64,000 nucleotides of DNA from Kiritimatiellales bacterium (GTDB lineage Bacteria; Verrucomicrobiota; Kiritimatiellia; Kiritimatiellales; Tichowtungiaceae), in the NCBI GenBank assembly GCA_041656295.1, contig JBBADV010000007.1, positions 70,935 to 134,934 of the forward strand, in the 5' to 3' direction. Below the pieces are notes generated by a model, which had not been told where the DNA came from, did no database searches, and worked only from the letters and a program-made list of their open reading frames with translations. Shown in pieces: positions 1 through 8,129 of the stretch. Every line of letters begins with the position of its first letter. Within the stretch, counting starts at the first letter, position 1. Made by a program: the position numbers and the translations under genes.

Positions 1-1489
1 ATTTAGTAGGCTCCCTATAAATCAGTGAGATAATGATCATCAAAAAAAACGAGATCCCAATCGTAATAATGCCAGCTGTCTTAGTTTCAACCACGTCTTG
101 ATAAAACGGCCATATTTTTTGCAATATCAGATGGCAAATCGGTAAAACTAGCGAATTCAGAATAGCCGCATATGCAGCTGCCGTACAGGCTCGCTTCCAG
201 TATAAACCGACCACGGCAGCGATTCCACAACCAAGCCACATGGTACCAGTTATCATGACAAATTCTAGAATTGTATCTTGAGTTTTATACAGCACCCCAA
301 AAATAAAGAGGAAAATCCCGATACAAACAGCCGTCATACGCAATAGTAACAGGTGTGCCTTAGTCGATAAAGGTTTTGGAAGCAATGGACAGATAACATC
401 ATTGACCCAAACTCCCGACCATGTCAGGAAGTATGTATTATCCGTTGAAACATGGGCTGCCAAAAGAGCGCTAAATAAAATGCCAAATAAAACGGGACCG
501 CATATCCGCCCCAGATATATTGCTGAAGCCGTTAAACTATATTCATTATATTGCATTCCTTCAGGTACATCTTTACCAAGAACAATCATAGCGCCAATAC
601 CCAAAGTCAACATGATCATCTGTTTTCCGTTAGCAAGCATGGTGCTGTACAGTGTAGTAACCCGGGTCACTTTACTATTTTTGGTAGCTGCATTTTTTGC
701 GATCGTATTGGGTGAGGAAAAAGGTGCCAATGTCGCCATGCACAGCAACCATAGCACCCACTGCCACCCATATGTACCGGAAAGAAAAGGATTAAATGCA
801 ATGTTCCCTAATGATTCCTGAAGTGAATCGCGTATTGATATAACGCCTATATTTCTAAAAATCAGAAATGTTACAGAAAAAAGCCCAATCATGACCACCC
901 ATGCTTGAAGATAATCTGTCGCAATTGACCCTACCTGCCCACTTATAACGGTAAAAAAAAGACCAACACAAATCAGCGTCCCCATTATTACCGGTATAGT
1001 AGATAGCTCCACACTTCCGATCGAAAAAGCCAACGGCAAATCCAAAAAATAAATAAGATATGTAGCGCCCACAACAGGAAACGCTGCCATGTTGACCACC
1101 CCGGCAATGCCGGATACCCATCCTACTAATAAACGTACTCCGCGACTATAGCGCATTTCATGGAACTGCCCCGCCGTCATGGCTTTTGTCGCCCTCAGTC
1201 TTTGAATACCAAACCCGAAAATTCCAAACATTATAATAATATAGATGCTTTGAATTAGAATAATCCAAAGATAGCTAAATCCGTTATTAAAGCCTTGCTG
1301 CGCAATATAAGCAATTGTAACTAATCCCAATCCGCCCGAAAATGTATTGCTGAGTCCCAACCAGACACGTTGTTTCCGCCCGCCCACTAAATAACTCGAT
1401 ACGTCTTTTACTAAGGTTCTGCACCACATCATAACAACTATAATTATAATAAAAATAATTAAAGAAATCAGCCAGGATACAATTGTCAT
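1..1489 (-). CDS. Sodium:solute symporter (SSS family), 3' end cut by window edge
   Basis: The minus-strand frame from the ATG at 1489 stays open to base 1, giving about 496 residues without a stop. The product is very hydrophobic with about a dozen predicted membrane helices. The stretch TAGQFHEMRYSRGVR (around residue 104) matches the conserved loop after the third helix of sodium/solute symporters, and the N-terminus carries the family's SYLVGGR segment before a GL-rich helix. By family it would couple inward Na+ to uptake of a sugar, sugar acid or related solute across the inner membrane. An AGGAG ribosome site lies 8 nt upstream. It is the last visible gene of the run starting at 14300, 108 nt after the DUF4838 gene, and is the obvious importer of that locus. 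The substrate cannot be read from sequence. Confidence 0.88.
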   Translation of the reverse strand, partial: MTIVSWLISLIIFIIIIVVMMWCRTLVKDVSSYLVGGRKQRVWLGLSNTFSGGLGLVTIAYIAQQGFNNGFSYLWIILIQSIYIIIMFGIFGFGIQRLRATKAMTAGQFHEMRYSRGVRLLVGWVSGIAGVVNMAAFPVVGATYLIYFLDLPLAFSIGSVELSTIPVIMGTLICVGLFFTVISGQVGSIATDYLQAWVVMIGLFSVTFLIFRNIGVISIRDSLQESLGNIAFNPFLSGTYGWQWVLWLLCMATLAPFSSPNTIAKNAATKNSKVTRVTTLYSTMLANGKQMIMLTLGIGAMIVLGKDVPEGMQYNEYSLTASAIYLGRICGPVLFGILFSALLAAHVSTDNTYFLTWSGVWVNDVICPLLPKPLSTKAHLLLLRMTAVCIGIFLFIFGVLYKTQDTILEFVMITGTMWLGCGIAAVVGLYWKRACTAAAYAAILNSLVLPICHLILQKIWPFYQDVVETKTAGIITIGISFFLMIIISLIYREPTK

Positions 1490-1597
1490 TTGTATTTTCT
1501 CCTATTATAAAAAATATAGTAAAGTTAATAATCTATTTCGCAGTAGAAAAATCTAATCGTCAACAAAAAGAATATCCGCGATACTTTATCAAGATGT

Positions 1598-3649
1598 TTA
1601 ATCGTCCTGTTTACCATCACCAAGCACACCACCTCCTGCAACCGAAGCAGGGAAAGTCAGCGCCCCTCGAATTCCTTCCTCCCCAAACAGGGAATCCCCC
1701 CATACAGCATGTGTCGGAGTTAAAACTGCACGAAATTCCCGTAACGCTAAATAAGCCTGTTCGTGCTGAAGCAAAATTACGGGATCCTTACTTTTACGAG
1801 CCCGCAAACCCGCGGCAACTGCGTTACGTGTAAGCACAAACTCATCCAAGCCATCACGAAGAAATTTTACACGAGCAACCAAAACATCCGACTCACCTTC
1901 AACAGCCAGAGCGGCCTGATCTAATAAATTAAATGCTGGTGCTAGAACGTCATCCGTATAGAGATAAGGCATGACATGCCACTGCCCGCGATTTGTAATA
2001 TTAAAACCGAGATCATACTCTTTGACAATTTTTTCATAAAGACCTCCCCGTTCTCTTCTCCATTCTCCCCCGCGCGGGAAAGGATAAGCAGCCTCTAAAG
2101 CAAAATTCATCCAATAATCAATATATGCTTTTACGTATGAAGCTGCCGGACCAAATGCAATGCAGTATTCTTCTAAGACATCATCAATTTCCAGTTCAGG
2201 ATGTGCCAGTAAGCGAACAACCAAATATGCTTTTAGCCCTGTCATCCCCCAAGCGCCGTGAAATCCCGACATTATAGCCCCACTCATTCCGGTCTCGGTA
2301 GCATGTTTAATAGCAGATCCTATCTCTTCCAACGGAAGATATGGTGCGGTTGATCCATGATTCAACCAATTCGGACGCAGAACCATTCGTGCAGCGCCTG
2401 CACGGAAAAAACCATCCCATTGCTCATAAAACTCTTCATCGAAAGTTGGAACCATCCCGACCAGAATTCCCTTCTCTAAAAAAACCCCATCCGGCGGCGG
2501 GTCAGCATAACGGGAATAAGCATAAGTACAAAGTTCCACATCCGGTCGATGAATGCGAAATTTCTCAATCAGGCGGTTCCAGAACTTAATGTAGCGGGCG
2601 GTTAGATAAGAAGAACCATTCCATATCTCCTGAATATCCTGCCCGGCAGGCACATCCATTGCCATAGATTCAGGTGCAATACAAAAACCACCCCCATCAT
2701 TAGGGCAGATATTATACCACTGCGGGGATCCTGCATCCAACCATTCTTTAAGAATCATCTCATCAACTTCAGGATTACCAACCCGAAGTTTAACTCGGTC
2801 TCGAGCAGGAAAGGGCTGCGATGCTCCTGATGGAGGCAATGCAAACAGATCCGGATTAGTTTCCCCATATCTATCCCACCAATCAGTAAATGCATGACCA
2901 AAAGTAACATCACAACGTGAACCGATACGGTGATAGCGAAGCCATACATCCATTTCAGCGCTTAATTTCTGATATAATTCAGGCGGCGTATCAACATGAG
3001 GGCGACCATCTCTACCCGGTATTTTTGCATTTTTATCCAATTTCCGGATATTGCTATTTCTGAACGATCTTAATTCCAGTTGAGGAAGACAGGTAAAATC
3101 CCGAACAGTAATGACAACATTAGTATTTTCCGGAATATATGTCCCAACATCGCCTGGCCAAAGCCACCGGACACCTAAATCTTTTTCAAGAATTTCTCCA
3201 ATTGCCCAAAATAAAGGAATCGACATGGGAGCTTCGCTGGAAGTTTTATTAGGCTTTGCTGCATTCAGAATCACTTCTGTTTCAGAAGCATAGATTCGAA
3301 ACTGTTCTGCAGAAAATGCCGAAGATGACATCCCTTTCTCTGCAGCTTTCCAAGTATCTCCAATATATACCTTACATCTATCATCATTCAAAGCCTCAGA
3401 CTCAGCGATGATGTCAAGCACTGCTCCGCTGGCTTTATAAACATAACGTGAAAAATCTTCTGCCGCAGACTGCTCAAAAGATTGCGGGTTATCCGGCAAC
3501 ACAATTATCGAAACCGAATTACCATTCAAGACGAGACTGGCCGATTCATTTTGCCCTATTTCTGTTAATCCATTTCTTCCATGGATAAGTATAATACAAA
3601 GAAGAAGGGCATAATGACTTGTTCCTTTAATAATCTGTCGAGTAAACAT
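1598..3649 (-). CDS. DUF4838 protein with alpha-glucuronidase-like N-terminal domain
   Basis: 683 residues. The N-terminus has a short hydrophobic stretch (residues 12-22) that may be a signal peptide, so export is likely. Residues about 45-165 resemble the N-terminal domain of GH67-type enzymes (NPQSFEQSAAEDFSRYVY, then LGVRWLWPGD), followed by a DUF4838 core to about residue 500 and a helical C-terminus. DUF4838 proteins are common in Verrucomicrobiota, Lentisphaerota and Planctomycetota polysaccharide loci and are presumed carbohydrate-active; no reaction is established that I can name. An AAGGAG site precedes the ATG. It lies 136 nt after the FAD oxidoreductase gene and 108 nt before the symporter. 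Family assignment is fairly sure, activity is not. Confidence 0.8.
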   Translation of the reverse strand: MFTRQIIKGTSHYALLLCIILIHGRNGLTEIGQNESASLVLNGNSVSIIVLPDNPQSFEQSAAEDFSRYVYKASGAVLDIIAESEALNDDRCKVYIGDTWKAAEKGMSSSAFSAEQFRIYASETEVILNAAKPNKTSSEAPMSIPLFWAIGEILEKDLGVRWLWPGDVGTYIPENTNVVITVRDFTCLPQLELRSFRNSNIRKLDKNAKIPGRDGRPHVDTPPELYQKLSAEMDVWLRYHRIGSRCDVTFGHAFTDWWDRYGETNPDLFALPPSGASQPFPARDRVKLRVGNPEVDEMILKEWLDAGSPQWYNICPNDGGGFCIAPESMAMDVPAGQDIQEIWNGSSYLTARYIKFWNRLIEKFRIHRPDVELCTYAYSRYADPPPDGVFLEKGILVGMVPTFDEEFYEQWDGFFRAGAARMVLRPNWLNHGSTAPYLPLEEIGSAIKHATETGMSGAIMSGFHGAWGMTGLKAYLVVRLLAHPELEIDDVLEEYCIAFGPAASYVKAYIDYWMNFALEAAYPFPRGGEWRRERGGLYEKIVKEYDLGFNITNRGQWHVMPYLYTDDVLAPAFNLLDQAALAVEGESDVLVARVKFLRDGLDEFVLTRNAVAAGLRARKSKDPVILLQHEQAYLALREFRAVLTPTHAVWGDSLFGEEGIRGALTFPASVAGGGVLGDGKQDD

Positions 3650-3785
3650 ATTATATACTCCTTTTTTAATGTGCCTATTATTTTGTTTCCTGTGGCGTCA
3701 TAGTTATATCTCGCCTACGCAAGATTTTAATGACTGTCTGTTTTTTTATTTCTAAGTGTTTAGGGCCATGTTTATTTTTTTTATA

Positions 3786-5066
3786 TTATTCATTAATTTT
3801 GCATGTCTGGTAATTGTTAATATGACTTGTCATTTTTCCTGAAAGGACGGTTAAAGCCGCTGCACGCCCGGCAGCTTCGCCTGTAGCCACAGCATTACCA
3901 GTAACTCGATAGCTTGAGTGCGAAAAAAAATCCCCACTGATACAGCGTCCGGCGAGCCATAAGTTGTCCGCATCACGCGCAATCAGAGCACGCAAGGGAA
4001 TATCATAAGGCAGAATTGAACTCGTGTTTTTTTTGGAAAGAGAATAACTGTCTTTCTGTGTGTTGTGTACATCGATATTCATTGTGACACGACATACAGC
4101 ATCAGCATGATGTACCCCATAGATCATATCATTTAAGTTTACTGTGTATATCCCATGGATACGACGTCCTTCGCGCATGCCAAGATGCTCAGTTGTAGCG
4201 ACAATGCGCAGTTTTTCCCAGATTCCTCCCTGTTTTTGTAGAGCTTTTACAATAGCATGGCATTCTTCCCGGGCTTCAACAGTTGCTTGAGTTAAAGCCG
4301 CGGCATCACCGGGAAAAACATTATATTGATGATTAGGAATAAAAGCGAATAAATCATCATAAATCGGGAAAAGTACCGGCGATTTATTTGAAATATCTAT
4401 TCCAAGATCCCAGATCAATTGCGAAAGCCTAGCTTTTGGCTCCTGCATCCCTCCTCCGACGAAACGTTCTATCTCTGCGAATTGAACCCCGGTAACCAAC
4501 ATTGTCATACTAGCCGGCTGGATATCATTTGTTCCCGGGTGACCTGTCGAAAACGAACAGCCTGCATGAAAAGCAAGATCCCCGTCACCCGTACAGTCTA
4601 TAAAATGTTGCGCTCTCCATGCTTCTCTTCCTGATCGCGATTCAGTTATTACAGCGTTTAAGAAGCGGGATGTGCATTTATTTACAGAAACAATTCTTGT
4701 ATGCAGTTGGAAATTGACTCTGGAAGCGACGCACATTCTCTCTAAAAGAAGTTTCATGATTTCCGGATCATATGTCCAGTTGCGCGCTGAACGACGTTTT
4801 TCGCCAAGCGCACCCATTTTCTCTAAGTCGTTCCGAATTTCTTTCATTATTCCAGGCTTGTCTGCATCAATCACCCAGCTGAGTAAGCCTGCAGTCCAAA
4901 TTCCTCCAAGGCAGCCGTTCGCTTCGATCAATAACACTCGAGCGCCGGCCCGTGCAGCAGATACCGCAGCAGCTACGCCAGCAGGCCCGGCTCCGCCAAC
5001 AATCACATCATATTCTCCACTTATTTTTGTTCGAAAAACCTCGTGTATAGACGCCTGTATACTCAT
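3786..5066 (-). CDS. FAD-dependent oxidoreductase (FAD_oxidored family)
   Basis: 426 residues. The N-terminal Rossmann fold carries VGGAGPAGVAAA (residues about 23-34) and an acidic residue at the end of the second strand (LLIEANG), the standard FAD-binding layout. FIDCTGDGDLA in the middle and the C-terminal block NLWLAGRCISGDFFSHSS with VTGNAVATGEAAGRAA are typical of the FAD_oxidored family (PF12831), which is frequent beside glycosidases in PVC and Bacteroidota genomes. The reaction is unknown for most members. No signal peptide is seen, so it is probably cytoplasmic. AGGA lies about 10 nt before the ATG. It begins 11 nt after the secreted-protein gene (5078-6067), so the two are probably co-translated. 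It may oxidise a sugar or the released aglycone, which is inference. Confidence 0.85.
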   Translation of the reverse strand: MSIQASIHEVFRTKISGEYDVIVGGAGPAGVAAAVSAARAGARVLLIEANGCLGGIWTAGLLSWVIDADKPGIMKEIRNDLEKMGALGEKRRSARNWTYDPEIMKLLLERMCVASRVNFQLHTRIVSVNKCTSRFLNAVITESRSGREAWRAQHFIDCTGDGDLAFHAGCSFSTGHPGTNDIQPASMTMLVTGVQFAEIERFVGGGMQEPKARLSQLIWDLGIDISNKSPVLFPIYDDLFAFIPNHQYNVFPGDAAALTQATVEAREECHAIVKALQKQGGIWEKLRIVATTEHLGMREGRRIHGIYTVNLNDMIYGVHHADAVCRVTMNIDVHNTQKDSYSLSKKNTSSILPYDIPLRALIARDADNLWLAGRCISGDFFSHSSYRVTGNAVATGEAAGRAAALTVLSGKMTSHINNYQTCKINE

Positions 5067-5077
5067 AATTGGTCATC

Positions 5078-6067
5078 CTAATCGTTTTTTATTCCTACCA
5101 CCGTCAGTCCAATGGTTTTACGTTCGGCTCCCCCCGTATAAGAAGTTTTAAAGGTATACCTTCCCAAAGAAAATTCGCTTCCGGCAAGATAACCGGCAAA
5201 AGCGTTTTCATAGCGATTATAACTGATCAGAGGCACAAAATCGCCTTTGATAAAAGATGCGTTTTGATCCAATATAAATTCCATCGTTGCCGCAGAACGT
5301 CCTTTTTCTTCCGTTAAGGTAAGATTGGATTTCAAAATAATAAATGGTGATGGACGAACATCTTTTAATACAAAACTCAAAATCGTTTCCGGCTTACACA
5401 CAAGCTCTCTGGCGTAGAAAGTGGCGTTATCTATTTTTAAGCTGCTGTCGCAGCCCGATATTATTAATGATTTGTTTTCGATCACAACCTGTGCTCTGTC
5501 GGAAATAAGCAATCTGCCTCTGGCCGTTTCTGAAGTTATTCCAATCGTCGAAGTTGCTGACTGATCACTGTGTATTTTCATCATAACATTCCCAGACACA
5601 CCAAGAGTCATAATAGAGTTTGCTTTAGCTGCGATATTAAAATTTTTCGCTTTTACTAAAGAAATTTTTTCGCTCGTATTCCGAATAATTAGACTCGATC
5701 CCCGAATTTGCTTAGAAACTCCGGTTTGTAATCGTAACCCCTCTTTTGCTATTGTGAGAGCATTACCTTTTAAGTCGAAAGTTAGCATGACGTCACCGTG
5801 CGACATTTCCAATCCACCGATGGTCACATCTTCTGTCAATGTGATTTCCAACCATTTTTTATTCAATCCTCCGGCAATCGTTCCATAAAATCCAATGACA
5901 TCAGATTTTCCTGGCGTTGTCGGCTGCATCCAATAATTTTGCTCTGTAAACACATTCTGATATGTACTGTCATTATAGACATTTCCATTCCAAACATGTT
6001 GTGCCAGCAAAGGATTCAATCCTGCCAATATTCCACTTAAAATAATACAGACAGTAACTTTTTTCAT
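5078..6067 (-). CDS. Secreted surface-type protein, paralogue of the PEP-CTERM protein at 13254-14300 but lacking the tail
   Basis: 329 residues with a clear signal peptide (MKK start, hydrophobic core, cleavage near LLAQ-H, residue about 22). The mature protein is rich in short beta-type repeats and Asn/Ser/Thr, as in the beta-solenoid surface proteins of PVC bacteria. It aligns from end to end with the PEP-CTERM protein upstream: Y-x-NVF near the start, IAGGLNKKWLEI against VAGGLNNKTLGI, GSSLIIRN against GSRLKIVN, and RKTIGLTVV against GKTFGLTVI. It stops at residue 329, exactly where the paralogue continues with its PEP motif, membrane helix and basic tail, so it should be released rather than anchored. 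AAGGAGAAC precedes the ATG. Function unknown. Confidence 0.75.
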   Translation of the reverse strand: MKKVTVCIILSGILAGLNPLLAQHVWNGNVYNDSTYQNVFTEQNYWMQPTTPGKSDVIGFYGTIAGGLNKKWLEITLTEDVTIGGLEMSHGDVMLTFDLKGNALTIAKEGLRLQTGVSKQIRGSSLIIRNTSEKISLVKAKNFNIAAKANSIMTLGVSGNVMMKIHSDQSATSTIGITSETARGRLLISDRAQVVIENKSLIISGCDSSLKIDNATFYARELVCKPETILSFVLKDVRPSPFIILKSNLTLTEEKGRSAATMEFILDQNASFIKGDFVPLISYNRYENAFAGYLAGSEFSLGRYTFKTSYTGGAERKTIGLTVVGIKND

Positions 6068-6128
6068 TTCACTTGTTCTCCTTGTTGTTCACCAAAAACG
6101 TGTTTATTATTATTAGAAAAATTTCTCT

Positions 6129-7082
6129 TTAAGAATTATTTCCGTTCTCTCCCAACCAGGCTAGTGTATTGCGACAGCATATACGTTCTTGCAACGCAAC
6201 CGATACGGCATCCAAACAGGCCCGTTCGCACCGGTAGGAACTCCGTAGTTGAAGCCGGTCATACTCAATTGAATAATACGGGGCATCACTCCCCCAAATC
6301 AGTTTTTCAGGAAACGCTTCCGCCAAATCATTTAACACGGTACCAGGACAGGAATAATCCGAAGGAAAACGTTGTTCGGGAGCAGCCACAGCAGGCAGGT
6401 TGTTTTCGGCACAGGCACAATGAACAATAAATGCTGCACAGTCGAACCAGGCATTGGGCAGTTCAGCCATCCGCTCAAGAGTAGGTCGATGAAACCGGCA
6501 GGAATGGGCAAGTACAAAGCGGATAGCCGGACGTGTTTCGACAATTCGTAAAATATCAGCACACTGCGACCAGCGGTCGTTAGGATGAATGCTCGCATGA
6601 ATTAACAGGGGCAAATTTTTTTCCTCAGCGAAGTCAAGCATACAACCTCCTTGATTAAGCAAATCCAAGACAGGAGATTGGATGGTGTGCGTCTGAAATT
6701 TAATTCCGTATACCCGGCAGCCCGACGATAACTTGCGCCACTCAGCTACCTGCTCTGCCGGCTTACGGGATGGATCGCCAATCAAAAAAGGCCAGATTTT
6801 TTCCCGCCACTCTAAGGGTGCACGCTGAATATCAGTGACTAAGCGTTTATTTTCAAAGCGATAGGGTACGGCATCGGGATCGTTGGATAATGCCACCTGA
6901 TCCCTTCGTAATTTTTCCATATCTAAATCCATATACGTGATGAATGGAAAAACAATAAACCGGTCAATCTCTGCGCCTTCTGCATCAAGAAACAGGCGTG
7001 TCAAATCTGCACAATAAGGCGACCACCCCTGTAAATAATACAGGGGATCAAATCCAATATGAGTATGACTATCTATACGCAT
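6129..7082 (-). CDS. Amidohydrolase-family metal-dependent hydrolase or decarboxylase
   Basis: 317 residues of the amidohydrolase-2 type. The first metal motif HTH is at residues 6-8 (RIDSHTHIGF). Further likely ligands are His in LLIHASIHPND, His in FVLAHSCRFHRP, and the late Asp in LIWGSDAPYYS. This arrangement is shared by aromatic acid decarboxylases, lactonases and related hydrolases, so the exact reaction is open. No signal peptide, so cytoplasmic. The gene starts 12 nt after the alcohol dehydrogenase and ends 61 nt before the secreted-protein gene. In this locus it might hydrolyse a lactone or decarboxylate an aromatic or keto acid formed from the aglycone, which is inference from context. 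Confidence 0.8.
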   Translation of the reverse strand: MRIDSHTHIGFDPLYYLQGWSPYCADLTRLFLDAEGAEIDRFIVFPFITYMDLDMEKLRRDQVALSNDPDAVPYRFENKRLVTDIQRAPLEWREKIWPFLIGDPSRKPAEQVAEWRKLSSGCRVYGIKFQTHTIQSPVLDLLNQGGCMLDFAEEKNLPLLIHASIHPNDRWSQCADILRIVETRPAIRFVLAHSCRFHRPTLERMAELPNAWFDCAAFIVHCACAENNLPAVAAPEQRFPSDYSCPGTVLNDLAEAFPEKLIWGSDAPYYSIEYDRLQLRSSYRCERACLDAVSVALQERICCRNTLAWLGENGNNS

Positions 7083-7094
7083 GTTAATTTCCCA

Positions 7095-8129
7095 TCAATC
7101 CTGAGGCAATACGACCGCTTTGATGACCGGTTCCGTGCTGTTCACCATTGCCTGAAGGATATGTTGCGCATCTCCGGGAGCAAAGGTATGTGTAATAAGG
7201 GCGTCCGTTGGAATCAGCCCGGCTTTCAGCAGATCAAGCGACCGGTTGAAATTGAGAGCCGGTTCACCGAAAACCGGACGGAGACTGATTTTATTGAAAA
7301 TCATCCGGTTGATATCTATTTCGATCTTGTTTCCGCCTCCAAAATGAAGGCCATAGAATGTGATCAGACCTCCGTAGCAAATTATTTTTAACGCATCATG
7401 GATACTTTGAGGCGGAGCACTGACAATAACGCGATCTACGCCATTTGGAAAACGGCGACGGATCACCTGTTCAACATCTTCCTGTTGCGTATTGATGACC
7501 ATATCCACATCCATTTTACTCGCTGCTGCAGCGCGGGCACGACCGATGGGGGTGGTGGTATCAAACTCGGTCATCACCACGAAACTCGCACCTTGCAGTC
7601 GGGCGACCCCGGCAGTCATTAACCCCAGTGGTCCGCAACCCAGAACCGCCACACTACCTCCCAAGGGTATTTCAGATGCTAACACCGCATTCAGACACAC
7701 GGTCAAAGGCTCGGTCAGACAGGCCGTCGTGTAATCCATCCCGTCATATTTGACCAGATTGTTATGGCGGACACGCAGGTACTGACCCATACCGGACTGT
7801 CCGTCAAGCCCCAATAAATTGCGACACAAATCAGGACGACCGTTTTTACATTGTGGGCACACGCCGCAGAGAGTGCAGTCTTCAACAACTACAGTATCAC
7901 CAGGTTTAACGGTATTGACATCTTTTCCTGTTTCGACCACTTCGCCGGCGATTTCATGCCCTAAAGGCATGGGATCTCCATCCCATTGCTTAAGAAAATT
8001 AAGGTCTGTTCCACAGACCCCGCAAGCATGGATTTTTACAATAACATCATTGAATCCAGGAGAGGGGACCTCGGTTTCCCGAAACTCAAGATTCATGAAT
8101 TTACGACCAAACAAACCTGTGGTTTTCAT
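7095..8129 (-). CDS. Zinc-dependent medium-chain alcohol dehydrogenase
   Basis: 344 residues. The catalytic zinc ligands are visible as Cys39 (CGVCGTD) and His58-Glu59 (LGHE). The structural zinc lobe has four cysteines spaced as C88-C91-C94-C102. The NAD(P)-binding Rossmann segment is VAVLGCGPLGLMTAG. This is the sorbitol/threonine/butanediol dehydrogenase branch; the substrate is some secondary alcohol or polyol. The start codon overlaps the stop of the acyl-CoA synthetase gene by 4 nt (ATGA), which indicates translational coupling. The enzyme probably oxidises a hydroxyl group of the sugar or side chain before CoA-dependent cleavage. Family is certain, substrate is not. Confidence 0.9.
   Translation of the reverse strand: MKTTGLFGRKFMNLEFRETEVPSPGFNDVIVKIHACGVCGTDLNFLKQWDGDPMPLGHEIAGEVVETGKDVNTVKPGDTVVVEDCTLCGVCPQCKNGRPDLCRNLLGLDGQSGMGQYLRVRHNNLVKYDGMDYTTACLTEPLTVCLNAVLASEIPLGGSVAVLGCGPLGLMTAGVARLQGASFVVMTEFDTTTPIGRARAAAASKMDVDMVINTQQEDVEQVIRRRFPNGVDRVIVSAPPQSIHDALKIICYGGLITFYGLHFGGGNKIEIDINRMIFNKISLRPVFGEPALNFNRSLDLLKAGLIPTDALITHTFAPGDAQHILQAMVNSTEPVIKAVVLPQD

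Noticed and set aside
402..821. Plus-strand frame inside the symporter gene
   Set aside because: It is the shadow of the membrane protein read on the other strand, which has clear family motifs.
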